This document shows positions 8,345-17,372 of a stretch of DNA of 64,000 nucleotides, one piece after another (the stretch's first letter is position 1; every line of letters starts with the position of its first letter). A model generated the notes under the pieces. It did no database searches, was not told where the DNA came from, and saw only the letters and a program-made list of their open reading frames with translations. This stretch comes from Arthrobacter saudimassiliensis. GTDB taxonomy: Bacteria > Actinomycetota > Actinomycetes > Actinomycetales > Micrococcaceae. The translations under genes were made by a program, and so were the position numbers. The stretch spans positions 1,426,001 to 1,490,000 of the forward strand of contig LN483070.1 in NCBI GenBank assembly GCA_900016675.1. Direction: 5' to 3'.

Positions 8345-9117
8345 GCCAGTACGAGAACATCCTTGTCGACCGCCGCGGACGCGTCGGCGTGATCACGCTG
8401 AACCGGCCCAAGGCGCTGAACGCCCTGAACCTGGGCACCATGCAGGAGGTCGTCGCCGCCGCGGCAGACCTCGACGGCAGTTCGGACATCGGCGCGATCG
8501 TCATCACCGGGTCCGACCGCGCCTTCGCCGCGGGCGCCGACATCAAGGAGATGTCGGCGCGGAGCTACATCAACATGTACCAGGCCGACTGGTTCGCCGG
8601 ATGGGACGCGCTGGCCCGGGTCCGCACCCCGGTGATCGCCGCCGTCGCCGGCCATGCCCTGGGCGGCGGCTGCGAACTGGCGCTGATCTGCGACTTCATC
8701 ATCGCCGCCGACACCGCGAAGTTCGGCCAGCCGGAAATCCGCCTCGGTGTCATTCCCGGCATGGGCGGATCCCAGCGGCTCACCCGCGCTGTCGGCAAGG
8801 CGAAGGCCATGGACCTGATCCTGACCGGACGAACCATCGGCGCCGAGGAAGCGGAACGCTGCGGCCTGGTCTCCCGGGTGGTTCCCGCGGGCGAGCTGAT
8901 GGAGGAGGCGCTGGCCGCCGCGGAACAGATCGCCGGATACTCCAAGCCCGTCACGATGCTCGCCAAGGAGGCGGTCAACGCCGCCTTCGACACCACCCTG
9001 GAGCAGGGCGTGCGGTTCGAACGGCGGATCTTCCACTCGCTGTTCGCCCTCGAGGACCAAAAAGAGGGCATGGCGGCCTTCATCGACAAGCGCAGCCCCG
9101 GGTTCAGCCACCGCTGA
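8341..9117 (+). CDS. Enoyl-CoA hydratase
   Basis: This 258-aa crotonase-superfamily enzyme should hydrate trans-2-enoyl-CoA to 3-hydroxyacyl-CoA. It carries [11 protein letters not shown], the oxyanion-hole residues in [26 protein letters not shown] with one catalytic Glu, and [16 protein letters not shown] with the second. The canonical 258-aa length and both Glu residues support a genuine hydratase of the short-chain (EchA8/PaaF) type. Its ATG overlaps the upstream stop by 4 bp. With the preceding 3-hydroxyisobutyryl-CoA hydrolase-like gene it would provide two consecutive steps of valine degradation (methacrylyl-CoA hydration, then thioester hydrolysis). That pathway role is an inference. 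Confidence 0.93.
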   Translation: MSQYENILVDRRGRVGVITLNRPKALNALNLGTMQEVVAAAADLDGSSDIGAIVITGSDRAFAAGADIKEMSARSYINMYQADWFAGWDALARVRTPVIAAVAGHALGGGCELALICDFIIAADTAKFGQPEIRLGVIPGMGGSQRLTRAVGKAKAMDLILTGRTIGAEEAERCGLVSRVVPAGELMEEALAAAEQIAGYSKPVTMLAKEAVNAAFDTTLEQGVRFERRIFHSLFALEDQKEGMAAFIDKRSPGFSHR

Positions 9118-9129
9118 ACCGGATCCGCT

Positions 9130-9852
9130 TCAGGCCAGCAGCCGACGAAGCCGGCGCGCGTCCTCGACGGCCGCGCCGCCGGCGTCGTTGTTGAAGTACA
9201 CCCAGGCCGGCACCCCGGCGTCGTTCCAGCCGCGGATCCGCTCCGCGCAGGCAGCCAGCTGCCGATCGGAGTAGGAGCCGACGTAGAGCTGTCCGGGGTC
9301 CGGGCCGTGCAGCCGGACATACGCGAAGTCCGCGGTGAGGGTGGGAATCTCCGGCAGCCCGGCGCCGCTCATGACGCAGTAGGCGGCGCCGTGGCGCCGC
9401 AGCACCTGGAAGGACTGCTCCTGCTGCCAGGAGGAATGGCGGAACTCGACGGCGGCCCGCAGGCCCTGCGGCAGCCGGGACAGGAAATCGTCAAGCAGCG
9501 CGTCGTCCCGTTCCAGATCCGGCGGAAGCTGCAGCAGCAGGATCCCGGCGCGGTCCCCGAGCACCTGCCAGCACCGGCCGATCCGTTCAATCCACTCATC
9601 TGCGCGCCGGAGCTTCCGGGCGTGGGTCAGTCCGCGCGGGGCCTTGACCGTCAGGCGGAAACCGTCGGGGACACGGTCGCGGTACGCGGCGAAGTTCTCC
9701 TCGCGCGGCCAGCGGTAGAAGCTGCCGTTCAGCTCCACCGTGTCGAACTCCTGCGCGTAATGCTCCAGCCAGCGGCCCGACGGCACGCCGCGCGGGTACA
9801 GCACGGTGCGCCAGTGGGGGTAGCTGAAGCCGGAGGTGCCGATGTGGTTCAT
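9130..9852 (-). CDS. DUF72 family protein
   Basis: This 240-aa TIM-barrel-like protein belongs to DUF72, whose function is not established. Family hallmarks are the start MNHIGTSGFSYPHW, the segment LEHYAQEFDTVELNGSFYRWP, and VYFNNDAGG near the end. It converges on the enoyl-CoA hydratase with a 12-bp gap and diverges from adenine deaminase. A minus-strand TAGTGT ends 6 nt before the ATG and there is no Shine-Dalgarno sequence, so the mRNA is probably leaderless. Confidence 0.88.
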   Translation of the reverse strand: MNHIGTSGFSYPHWRTVLYPRGVPSGRWLEHYAQEFDTVELNGSFYRWPREENFAAYRDRVPDGFRLTVKAPRGLTHARKLRRADEWIERIGRCWQVLGDRAGILLLQLPPDLERDDALLDDFLSRLPQGLRAAVEFRHSSWQQEQSFQVLRRHGAAYCVMSGAGLPEIPTLTADFAYVRLHGPDPGQLYVGSYSDRQLAACAERIRGWNDAGVPAWVYFNNDAGGAAVEDARRLRRLLA

Positions 9853-9858
9853 GGCACC

Positions 9859-9864
9859 ACACTA
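9859..9864 (-). promoter_or_regulatory. Leaderless -10 box of the DUF72 gene
   Basis: TAGTGT on the minus strand lies exactly 6 nt before the ATG at 9852, the spacing expected if transcription starts at the start codon. Confidence 0.5.
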
Positions 9865-9953
9865 GGGCTCCGGGCGCGGCGCGCGGATATGGTGGATTCA
9901 GAGCCGGCCGACGGCCGGCGGCCGCGCCGGTCCATCCCTGAAGGAGCCTCATC

Positions 9954-10958
9954 GTGAACCTGCCGCCCCTGGCAGAACTGCACCTGCACATCGAGGGCAC
10001 CCTCGAACCGGAACTGATCATGGAACTGGCGGCCCGCAACGGCGTCGACCTTCCCTGGGGCGGGCTCGAGGAGCTGCGGGAGCAGTACCGGTTCGAGGAC
10101 CTGCAGTCCTTCCTGGACCTTTACTACGCGAACATGGCGGTGCTGCAGCGCAGGGAGGACTTCGCCGAGATGACCCGCGCCTATCTGGAGCGGGCCCGGC
10201 AGGCCGGCGTCCGGCACGCCGAAATCATGGTGGACCCGCAGGCGCACCTGCACCGCGGAGTGGACCTGGCCACCAGCATCGGCGGCGTGGCGGACGTGTT
10301 GGCCCGCTCCGAGCAGGATTACGGCATCTCCACCGTCCTGATCGCCGCCTTCCTCCGGGACCACCCGGTCGAGGAAGCCCAACAGGTGCTGGAGGACCTG
10401 CTGGCCATGGGCGCTCCCATCGACGCCGTCGGGCTGGACTCGGCGGAAGTGGACAATCCGCCGGAAAAGTTCGTGGCCCTCTATGACCGCGCGCGTGCCG
10501 CCGGGCTGCGGCTGGTGGCCCACGCCGGGGAGGAGGGGCCCTGCAGCTACGTCAGCCAGGCCCTGGACCTGCTGCGCGTGGACCGGGTGGACCACGGAGT
10601 GCGCTGCCTTGAGGACGACGCCCTCGTCCGGCGCCTCGTGGCGGAACAGGTGCCGCTCACCGTCTGCCCGCTCTCGAACGTCAGGCTGAGGGGCGTGGCC
10701 TCCCTGGAGGAGCACCCGATCACCGAAATGCTGCGGCTGGGCCTGAACGTCTCGGTGAACTCGGATGACCCCGCATATTTCGGAGGGTACGTCGACGAGA
10801 ACTTCCGCTGCCTCGCCGAGGAGTTCGACCTGACCCGGGCGGACATCGCCGCACTTGCCGCCAACTCGTTCCGGGGATCCTTCGCCGAGCCCCGACGGCG
10901 GGAGGAGATGCTAGCCCTGATCCGCCGCTGGGAGGAAGGCGAAGCGCCGACGCCGTAG
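9954..10958 (+). CDS. Adenine deaminase (adenosine-deaminase superfamily, type 2)
   Basis: This 334-aa zinc hydrolase is predicted to convert adenine to hypoxanthine plus ammonia for purine salvage. Zinc ligands H10 and H12 lie in ELHLHIEGTLEPEL. VAHAGEEGP carries the next His and the catalytic Glu, and VNSDDPAYFGGY carries the Asp ligands. The EGTLEPEL and SDDPAYFGGY strings are those I associate with the Aah1/PA0148-type adenine deaminases rather than with classical adenosine deaminase, so I prefer adenine as substrate. GTG at 9954 is preceded by AAGGAG. A palindrome brackets the stop codon. Adenosine deaminase activity cannot be ruled out from sequence alone. Confidence 0.86.
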   Translation: MNLPPLAELHLHIEGTLEPELIMELAARNGVDLPWGGLEELREQYRFEDLQSFLDLYYANMAVLQRREDFAEMTRAYLERARQAGVRHAEIMVDPQAHLHRGVDLATSIGGVADVLARSEQDYGISTVLIAAFLRDHPVEEAQQVLEDLLAMGAPIDAVGLDSAEVDNPPEKFVALYDRARAAGLRLVAHAGEEGPCSYVSQALDLLRVDRVDHGVRCLEDDALVRRLVAEQVPLTVCPLSNVRLRGVASLEEHPITEMLRLGLNVSVNSDDPAYFGGYVDENFRCLAEEFDLTRADIAALAANSFRGSFAEPRRREEMLALIRRWEEGEAPTP

Positions 10959-10966
10959 CGGCGTCG
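10948..10966 (+). terminator. Short hairpin with the adenine deaminase stop codon as its loop
   Basis: CGACGCCG and CGGCGTCG form a perfect 8-bp stem whose 3-nt loop is the TAG stop codon. There is no T-run, so a termination role is uncertain. Confidence 0.35.
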
Positions 10967-11021
10967 CCGGGCGGCGGCTATGATCGCTGCCGCGGCAGCC
11001 GGCCGCCCGGGAGGAGACACC

Positions 11022-12557
11022 GTGACCATGACGCCCGCCACCGAAAGCCTGGTAGTCCACACCGCGGAGGGTCCGGTGCGCGGCAGCGCGGCCGACGGCG
11101 TGCGCTCCTGGCGTGGTATCCCCTACGCGCAGCCCCCGGTCGGCCGGCTGCGCCTTCGGGACCCCCAGCCGGCGGAGCCCTGGAGCCAGGTCCGCGACGC
11201 GACGGCCGACGGTCCGGTGCCCCCGCAGCGTCGCGTATCGGTGCACCTCGGCGCGGGACGCCGGACCCCGGTCAGCGAAGACTGCCTCACCCTGAATGTC
11301 AGCGCGCCGGACAGGCCGGAAACGCCGGTCGGGCTGCCGGTGGTGGTATGGCTCTACGGAGGTGCCTTCACCGCCGGCGCCGGCTCCGTGCCGGGCTACC
11401 GCGGGGATGCGCTGGTCCGGCGGGGCGATGTGGTCTTCGTGACCCTGAACTACCGGCTGGGTGCCCTGGGGTTCTTCGACTTCCGGCACCTCGGCGCTGC
11501 TGAGCGGCCGTTCGACGCCAACGTGGGGCTCAAGGACCAGGTCGCCGCACTGCAATGGATCCAGCGGAACATCGCCGCCTTCGGCGGGGACCCGGGCAAC
11601 GTCACCCTCGCCGGGGAATCGGCCGGCGGCGTCAGCATCACCACGCTCATGTGCGTCCCCGCCGCGGCCGGCCTGTTCCACCGCGGCTTCGCGCTCAGCT
11701 CCGCTCCGGCGGCCGCGCTTGACGAGGTCCGGGCCAGGTGGCGGGCGGACCGGCTCCTGGCGTTGCTGGACGTGGCCCCCCGGGACGCCGACGCGGCACG
11801 CCGGGCGCTGGAGGAGCTGTCGTGGAGGGCGCTGGTCGCTGCGGCCGCCAGGCTGTCCGACGACATCGTGCCCGATGAGGACCCGGGTACCCTCGCCGCC
11901 GCTCCCGTGGTGGACGGCAGCTGGCTGCCGGAGGACCCGGTCTCCGCCTTCCGCGCCGGCCGCCAGCATCCGGTTCCCCTGGTCCTCGGAACCATGGCTG
12001 CCGAGGGCACCCTGTTCGACAAGCTGCACGACATCCTTCCCACGTCCGCCGCACGCATCGACAAGATGCTGGGCGGCGCCGACCCGGCCGCCCGGCAGCG
12101 CCTGCTCGACGCCTACCCGGGCTACCCGGGCAAGCCGGCCGCCGTCGCGCTGGGAGCGGATTCGGTGTTCTGGCACCCGAGCCTGCAGCTGGCGGAGGCC
12201 CACTCCGCCCGGGCCGGAACCTGGATGTACCGCTTCGACTACGCCCCGCGGCTGCTGCGGCTGCTGGGCTTCGGAGCGACGCACGGCAGCGAGCTGCCCG
12301 CCTTCTTCGACACCTACGACTCCGGGCTGGGCCGGTTCCTGACATCGGCAGGAGGACGCGCCTCCGCGCGCAACGTCGCCGTGTCCTTCCAGGGGGCGCT
12401 GCTGCGTTTCGTTCGCACGGACGACCCGGGCCCGATGTGGCCGCGCTACACCGCCGTGGAGCGGCGCACCCGCATCTTCAATGTGCGCGGGGAACTGGAA
12501 ATGGACCCGCGGCGGGTGCAGCGGCAGGCCTGGCAGGCCCTCTCGGACGAGGACTGA
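11022..12557 (+). CDS. Type-B carboxylesterase (paralogue 1)
   Basis: This 511-aa alpha/beta hydrolase of the cholinesterase/carboxylesterase type has no signal peptide. GTG at 11022 is chosen because GGGAGGAG lies 5-6 nt upstream; ATG at 11028 is the alternative. It has GIPYAQPPVGRLRLR near the N-terminus, DCLTLNVSAP, the oxyanion hole YGGAFTAGAG, the nucleophile Ser (about 200) in LAGESAGGVS, and a His in FGATHGSELPAFF. The chain is closely similar to the esterase at 13292 along its whole length, so the two are tandem duplicates separated by about 0.7 kb. Substrate unknown; para-nitrobenzyl-esterase-like carboxylic esters or carbamates are typical of the family. Confidence 0.9.
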   Translation: MTMTPATESLVVHTAEGPVRGSAADGVRSWRGIPYAQPPVGRLRLRDPQPAEPWSQVRDATADGPVPPQRRVSVHLGAGRRTPVSEDCLTLNVSAPDRPETPVGLPVVVWLYGGAFTAGAGSVPGYRGDALVRRGDVVFVTLNYRLGALGFFDFRHLGAAERPFDANVGLKDQVAALQWIQRNIAAFGGDPGNVTLAGESAGGVSITTLMCVPAAAGLFHRGFALSSAPAAALDEVRARWRADRLLALLDVAPRDADAARRALEELSWRALVAAAARLSDDIVPDEDPGTLAAAPVVDGSWLPEDPVSAFRAGRQHPVPLVLGTMAAEGTLFDKLHDILPTSAARIDKMLGGADPAARQRLLDAYPGYPGKPAAVALGADSVFWHPSLQLAEAHSARAGTWMYRFDYAPRLLRLLGFGATHGSELPAFFDTYDSGLGRFLTSAGGRASARNVAVSFQGALLRFVRTDDPGPMWPRYTAVERRTRIFNVRGELEMDPRRVQRQAWQALSDED

Positions 12558-12653
12558 GCCCGGGCCGGGGGCCCCGGGTTCCGGGCCGCCCGCCTGCCGG
12601 CGGAAACGGGGTCGACGCCGCCTCGCCGCTCCTCCGGGGCGCGACCACCATTT

Positions 12654-12677
12654 CCGTGTCCTGTCATGCCGACACGG
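12654..12677. repeat. Inverted repeat CCGTGTC-N10-GACACGG
   Basis: Two perfect 7-bp arms are separated by 10 bp in the spacer between the first esterase and the leader ORF. The sequence lies upstream of a locally less GC-rich stretch (12715-12785) that probably carries the promoter. It could be a regulator site or a small hairpin; no family is recognised. Confidence 0.3.
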
Positions 12678-12831
12678 GCGCCATGCGCTGATCTTGAGGT
12701 GATCCTGCCCGTCGCTTTGGTTTTCCTTACGTAACAGGCCGCCCTGCCGATATCCCTTGAGGTAACTGCTGTGGTAAGTGTGACGGACGGGTGCAGGGGA
12801 GCGTCCTGATCCGGGGGAAGGGAGTTCCACC

Positions 12832-12900
12832 ATGCCTGAACAGATGAGCGTAGCCGGCGCCGGGCGCGGGCGTGCCCGTACGGAACGGATCGTCCGGTGA
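12832..12900 (+). CDS. 22-aa leader peptide, translationally coupled
   Basis: A strong purine-rich ribosome site (GGGGGAAGGGAG, 12813-12824) lies 7 nt before an ATG that opens a 22-codon frame rich in Arg and Gly (five Arg in the last ten residues). Its TGA overlaps the GTG of the next frame as GTGA, so ribosomes finishing here could reinitiate directly. No upstream gene explains such a strong site. It could be a regulatory leader peptide or a genuine microprotein. The evidence is the ribosome site and the overlap only. Confidence 0.45.
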   Translation: MPEQMSVAGAGRGRARTERIVR

Positions 12901-13112
12901 AGGCGCTGCGGAGGCTGGACCTCGCGGTGCTGGGAACCGTGTGGATGCTGTGCGTGCTGACGGACTGGTCCACCGGCGCAAAGGTGGCCCTGAACGTCGC
13001 GGCCGTCGCGCTGCTCTGCGCCAAGGAAGCGGCAGTGCACCGGCGGCTGGTGCGCGGGCAGGTGCCCGCGCCGTCGCCGCGCCTGACCCTGGTCGGAGCA
13101 GCCGCAGGCTGA
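12897..13112 (+). CDS. Small hypothetical membrane protein
   Basis: This 71-aa predicted protein has one or two hydrophobic segments (LAVLGTVWMLCVLTDW and VALNVAAVALLCA) joined by a short charged linker and followed by a basic tail. It is not recognised. The GTG start overlaps the stop of the preceding 22-codon frame, and no independent ribosome site is visible, so expression probably depends on coupling. It sits between the two esterase paralogues on the same strand; a functional link is possible but unproven. Confidence 0.5.
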   Translation: MKALRRLDLAVLGTVWMLCVLTDWSTGAKVALNVAAVALLCAKEAAVHRRLVRGQVPAPSPRLTLVGAAAG

Positions 13113-13291
13113 GCACGCCTGCGGCGGCGGCCGGCGTCCGGGCGGTACTGCGGGCCTGATCCGCAGCTGCGCTGCCGTTATCCGGGCCGGATCCTTACCG
13201 GGCTGCCGTTCCGGGTCCTATGGTGGACGGGCGTCCGCTGACCGGGTCCCTTGAGGGATCGGCGCGGCGCGCCGACGGAAGCGAGGCCACC

Positions 13292-14809
13292 ATGTCAGTC
13301 GATCTTTCCTCGCTCGTGGTGGAGACCGCCGACGGCGCTGTCCGCGGAATCGTGGACGGCGGCGTGCGGACGTGGCGGGGCATTCCGTATGCCGCCCCGC
13401 CGAAGGGGGAACTGCGGCTTCGTGCGCCCCGCCCTCCGGCACCGTGGGCCGGCGTCCGCGACGCGGACCGGTTCGGGGCGGTGCCTCCGCAGAGCAGGGG
13501 GCTGGCGCTGACCGGGTCCCGGCGGCGGCAGCCCATGGACGAGGACTGCCTGACGATCAATGTGTCCGCGCCCCTGGACCCGCCGGGGCACGCCCTGCCG
13601 GTCCTGGTCTACTTCTACGGCGGAGCCTTCAGCTCCGGCTCATCGGCCGTCCGCACCTACCGCGGAGCCAACCTGGTTCGGACGGGTGACGTCGTTTATG
13701 TGGCAATGAACTACCGGATCGGTGCGCTGGGGTTCATGGACTTCACCGGCTGGTCGACACCCGGGCGGCCCTTCGAGGCCAACCTCGGCCTGCGCGACCA
13801 GGTGGCGGCCCTCGAGTGGGTGCAGGCGAACATCGCCGCCTTCGGCGGAGACCCGGGGAACGTCACCGTCTTCGGTGAATCGGCCGGCGGTATTTCGGTC
13901 ACCGCCCTCATGTGCATCCCCGCCGCCCGGGGCCTGTTCCACCGCGCCTTCGCCCAGAGCCCGGCGCCGTCCGGTGCCTACTATCCCGATATGCATGCAG
14001 CCTGGGCGCGGGACCTGCTGCAGATCCTGGGCATCGACGAAACGGAAGCCGCCGCCGCCCTGACCGGCCTGCCCGCCCGGAAGCTCGTCGAGGCGACAAC
14101 CCGGCTGACCACCAAGATCGGGCCGGCCAGATATCCCGGGACACTGAGCGTCTCACCCGTCATCGACGGCGACTTCCTGCCGCGCCACCCGATCGACACC
14201 TTCCGGGACGGCGGGGCCGCCCCGATCCCGTTCGTCATCGGCACGATGGCCAACGAGGGCGCCCTGTTCGCGAAGGTCGACGACATCCTCCCGTCGACCC
14301 CCGACCGCCTGGACCGGATGTTCGCGGCAACGGACCCCGGCGCACTGGAGCGGATCGCGGCTGCCTATCCGGGCTATCCGAGCCGCGCCCGGTCGGTGGA
14401 GATCAGCGGCGACCTGGTGTTCTGGTATCCAAGCCAGATGGTCGCCGAGGGCCATTCCAGGATTGCGCCGACCTGGTCCTACCGTTACGACTACGCGACG
14501 CCGCTGATGAACCGGCTCGGTTTCGGGGCGACCCACGCCTTCGACGTACCGGTGATGTTCGGGGAAACCGGGGACCCCGCCACCCGGGCACTGACGCTCC
14601 TGGGCGGCGCCGGGGAACTGCGGGACCTGTCCCGGCGCTTCCAGGGCAGCCTGCTCAACCTCGCCCGGCACGGGCATCCCGGCCCGGACTGGCCCCGGTT
14701 CGATGCGGAGCTGCGGCGTACCCGGGTGTTCGACAAGAGCGACCGGATCGAGTCCGATCCCTTTCCGGAGCGGCGCAGGGCGTGGGAGGGCTACCGGGGC
14801 TGGATCTGA
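13292..14809 (+). CDS. Type-B carboxylesterase (paralogue 2)
   Basis: This is a 505-aa type-B carboxylesterase. ATG at 13292 aligns with the start of the upstream paralogue; an ATG at 13220 would add 24 unmatched residues. The same architecture is visible: GIPYAAPPKGELRLRAP, DEDCLTINVSAP, oxyanion hole YGGAFSSGSS, nucleophile Ser (about 197) in VFGESAGGIS, and a His in GFGATHAFDVP. Residue-by-residue similarity to the gene at 11022 is high throughout. Differences cluster in the mid-protein cap region (about 220-290), where substrate selectivity usually resides, so the pair may have diverged in substrate. No signal peptide. Confidence 0.9.
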   Translation: MSVDLSSLVVETADGAVRGIVDGGVRTWRGIPYAAPPKGELRLRAPRPPAPWAGVRDADRFGAVPPQSRGLALTGSRRRQPMDEDCLTINVSAPLDPPGHALPVLVYFYGGAFSSGSSAVRTYRGANLVRTGDVVYVAMNYRIGALGFMDFTGWSTPGRPFEANLGLRDQVAALEWVQANIAAFGGDPGNVTVFGESAGGISVTALMCIPAARGLFHRAFAQSPAPSGAYYPDMHAAWARDLLQILGIDETEAAAALTGLPARKLVEATTRLTTKIGPARYPGTLSVSPVIDGDFLPRHPIDTFRDGGAAPIPFVIGTMANEGALFAKVDDILPSTPDRLDRMFAATDPGALERIAAAYPGYPSRARSVEISGDLVFWYPSQMVAEGHSRIAPTWSYRYDYATPLMNRLGFGATHAFDVPVMFGETGDPATRALTLLGGAGELRDLSRRFQGSLLNLARHGHPGPDWPRFDAELRRTRVFDKSDRIESDPFPERRRAWEGYRGWI

Positions 14810-14929
14810 GACGCCGGCGGCATCGCTGCCGCACCGGGTGCCGTGGAAAAGAAATCGTGGAGTCCTGGCAGCGGCCGTGAGAGTCTTAAGCAGGCTTACG
14901 AACCACCGATGAAGGAGACAGCAGAAAGC

Positions 14930-16330
14930 ATGAGCGCACATTTCGACGTCGTCGTCCTCGGTGCCGGACCCGGCGGGTACGTAGCCGCGATCCGCGCCGC
15001 CCAGCTGGGCCTGAGCGTGGCCGTGGTCGAGGAGAAATACTGGGGAGGGGTGTGCCTGAACGTCGGCTGCATCCCGTCGAAGGCGCTGCTCCGCAACGCC
15101 GAGCTCGCCCAGCTCTTCACCCGCCAGGCCGATACGTTCGGCATCTCCGGCGAGGTGTCGTTCGATTTCGGGGCGGCTTACGACCGCAGCCGGCAGGTGG
15201 CCGACGGCCGGGTCAAGGGGGTGCACTTCCTGATGAAGAAGAACGGCATCACCGAGTTCGACGGCCGGGGCACCTTCGTGGACGACCATTCGCTCGACGT
15301 CGAGCTCTCCTCCGGGGGCACCGAGCGGATCACCTTCGAGAATGCCATCATCGCCGTCGGCGCCGTGGTGAAGCTCCTGCCCGGAGTGGAACTGAGCAGG
15401 AACGTGGTCACCTACGAAGACCAGATCCTCGACCGGGACCTGCCCGGGTCGATCGTGATCGTCGGTGCCGGTGCCATCGGCATGGAGTTCGGTTATGTCC
15501 TGCGCAGCTACGGCGTCGACGTGACGATCATCGAGTTCCTGGACCGGGCGTTGCCGAACGAAGACGCGGACGTTTCCAAGGAACTGGCCAAGCAGTACAA
15601 GAAGCTCGGAATTCCGATCCTCACCTCGACCAAGGTGGAATCCATCACCGACCATGGAGACTCCGTGACCGTGAAGTACACGGACAAGGACGGGCGGGAA
15701 GGCACGGCGGAGGCCGACCGGGTGATGATGTCGATCGGTTTCGCTCCCCGGCTCGAGGGCTACGGCCTGGACCGGACGGGTGTCGAAGTCACCGACCGCG
15801 GTGCAATCGCCATTGACGACTACATGCGGACCAACGTGCCGAACATCTTCGCCATCGGCGACGTCACCGGCAAGCTTCAGCTCGCCCACGTTGCCGAGGC
15901 GCAGGGCGTCGTGGCCGCGGAGACCATCGGCAGGGCCGAGACGATGCCCCTCGGCGACTACCGCATGATGCCGCGGGCCACCTTCTGCCAGCCGCAGGTG
16001 GCCAGTTTCGGCCTCACCGAGCAGCAGGCGCGGGACGAGGGGTACGACGTGATCGTCAGCATGTTCCCCTTCACCGCCAACGGAAAGGCCCACGGCCTGG
16101 GCGAACCCGTCGGTTTCGTGAAGCTGGTCGCCGATGCGAAGTACGGTGAGCTGCTTGGCGGACACCTGATCGGCCCCGATGTCTCCGAGCTGCTGCCGGA
16201 ACTCACCCTGGCGCAGAAGTGGGACCTGACCGCCGCCGAACTGGCCCGGAACGTCCACACCCACCCGACGTTGAGCGAGGCGCTGCAGGAGGCGTTCCAC
16301 GGACTCACCGGCCACATGATCAACTTCTAG
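14930..16330 (+). CDS. lpdA: Dihydrolipoyl dehydrogenase (E3)
   Basis: This 466-aa flavoprotein reoxidises dihydrolipoamide of 2-oxo-acid dehydrogenase complexes with NAD+. FAD-binding GAGPGGY is at 11-17 and the redox disulphide C42/C47 lies in [15 protein letters not shown] second Rossmann loop is [12 protein letters not shown], and [20 protein letters not shown] binds the FAD tail. The active-site His is in [10 protein letters not shown] near the C-terminus. The start MSAHFDVVV is chosen over an in-frame ATG at 14909 because FAD-binding begins at once; GAAGGAGA lies 12 nt upstream. No E1/E2 genes are adjacent. A GC-rich hairpin follows the stop. Confidence 0.94.
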   Translation: MSAHFDVVVLGAGPGGYVAAIRAAQLGLSVAVVEEKYWGGVCLNVGCIPSKALLRNAELAQLFTRQADTFGISGEVSFDFGAAYDRSRQVADGRVKGVHFLMKKNGITEFDGRGTFVDDHSLDVELSSGGTERITFENAIIAVGAVVKLLPGVELSRNVVTYEDQILDRDLPGSIVIVGAGAIGMEFGYVLRSYGVDVTIIEFLDRALPNEDADVSKELAKQYKKLGIPILTSTKVESITDHGDSVTVKYTDKDGREGTAEADRVMMSIGFAPRLEGYGLDRTGVEVTDRGAIAIDDYMRTNVPNIFAIGDVTGKLQLAHVAEAQGVVAAETIGRAETMPLGDYRMMPRATFCQPQVASFGLTEQQARDEGYDVIVSMFPFTANGKAHGLGEPVGFVKLVADAKYGELLGGHLIGPDVSELLPELTLAQKWDLTAAELARNVHTHPTLSEALQEAFHGLTGHMINF

Positions 16331-16335
16331 GGGCA

Positions 16336-16368
16336 GGCCGGCCGTCGGTACCGGTCCGGCGGCCGGCC
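16336..16368 (+). terminator. Hairpin downstream of lpdA
   Basis: GGCCGGCCG (16336-16344) pairs with CGGCCGGCC (16360-16368), with a further small CCGG/CCGG helix possible in the loop. There is no T-run. It lies 6 bp after the lpdA stop and is a probable terminator or 3' stabilising hairpin. Confidence 0.4.
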
Positions 16369-16378
16369 CTCCGCCTGC

Positions 16379-16384
16379 GCTAGC
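16379..16384. repeat. Target-site duplication GCTAGC, left copy
   Basis: GCTAGC is identical to 17653-17658. It contributes the transposase stop codon (TAG on the minus strand, 16382-16380). Confidence 0.85.
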
Positions 16385-17372
16385 TGTACTGCCCAGCGAG
16401 GTTAGTTAAGCGGCTGATGGGTGGCTGGTTCCCGATTGCAGTGTGGGGTCTGTGGTGATTGTACTCATGGACCCAACCCGATAATGCTTCGCGGCGGGCG
16501 GGTTCATTGGCATAGAAACGGGCGTAGGCCCATCCGTCGTTCAGGGTGCGGTGGAACCGCTCGATCTTGCCGTTGGTCTGGGGCCGATAGGGTCGGGTGC
16601 GCTTGGGCGTGATGCCCAGTTCGGCGCATTTGTCGCGCCATGCATGTGAGCGGTAGGCAGACCCGTTGTCCGATAAGACCCGCTCCACGGTGACGCCGCG
16701 GTCGGCGAACCAGGCCGCGGCCCGTTCGAGCACTCCGATGGCCGTGACTGATTTCTCGTCGTCGTGGATCTCGGCGTAGGCGATCCTTGAGTGGTCATCG
16801 ATGACGGTGTGCACGAAAGCGGTACCCATTTTCGGGTTGCGGTGGGCATTGCGCGGCTTATCAGGCGTTGCCGAACGGTTCTTCCTGCCTTGCACCCTTC
16901 CCACCAGTCGGTGCCCGCCACCGTCGGGGATGTTGCCGAACTTCGTGACGTCCACATGGATCATCGCGCCGGGGTGTGAGTGTTCGTACCGGCGGATCGG
17001 TTCCCGGGTAACCCTGTCGATATGGCGCAACCGGTTGATCCGGCATCGGACCAGCACGGCGTGCACGGTTGAGGCGGCCAAACCCAGCCGGTGGGCGATC
17101 TGAACCGGGCCCAAACGCTTGCGCCAGCGCAGCGCCACGATCTTCTTGACCACAGCCTGCGGGGTGCGGTTCGGGCTTGTCCGGGGCCGGCTGGGCTTGT
17201 CAATCATCCCGTCCTTGCCGTGGACGCGATAGCGGTCAGACCAGCGATTGGCCGTCGGCCACGAGACCATGTACATCTTTGCCGCAGCGGCCACGCTCCA
17301 CCCCTCATCGACGATGAGCTTGGCGAGGCTCAGACGTGCTTTAGGCGTCAGTGCTGCACTAGCGTGGGACAT
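16380..17372 (-). CDS. IS481-family transposase
   Basis: This 330-aa DDE transposase starts at an ATG preceded by ACAGGAGG with 6-nt spacing; an in-frame ATG at 17438 would add 22 residues inside the IS end. An N-terminal helix-turn-helix region (about 10-60, SLAKLIVDEGWSVAAAAKMY) is followed by a second HTH (QIAHRLGLAASTVHAVL). The rve catalytic core follows: D141 in IHVDVTKFG, D235 in VLSDNGSAYRS, and E271 in PQTNGKIERFHR, which is the DD(35)E spacing. The chain is intact. Its last codon and stop (AGC TAG) run into the target duplication, so the element supplies no stop of its own. Confidence 0.95.
   Translation of the reverse strand: MSHASAALTPKARLSLAKLIVDEGWSVAAAAKMYMVSWPTANRWSDRYRVHGKDGMIDKPSRPRTSPNRTPQAVVKKIVALRWRKRLGPVQIAHRLGLAASTVHAVLVRCRINRLRHIDRVTREPIRRYEHSHPGAMIHVDVTKFGNIPDGGGHRLVGRVQGRKNRSATPDKPRNAHRNPKMGTAFVHTVIDDHSRIAYAEIHDDEKSVTAIGVLERAAAWFADRGVTVERVLSDNGSAYRSHAWRDKCAELGITPKRTRPYRPQTNGKIERFHRTLNDGWAYARFYANEPARREALSGWVHEYNHHRPHTAIGNQPPISRLTNLAGQYS
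16385..16407. repeat. IS481 terminal inverted repeat, transposase 3' side
   Basis: The first 12 bases TGTACTGCCCAG are identical to the reverse complement of the other end; 20 of 23 positions match overall. Confidence 0.9.

Noticed and set aside
9865-9953. Purine riboswitch before adenine deaminase
   Set aside because: The spacer is too short and lacks any three-way-junction-like pairing; only a ribosome site is present.
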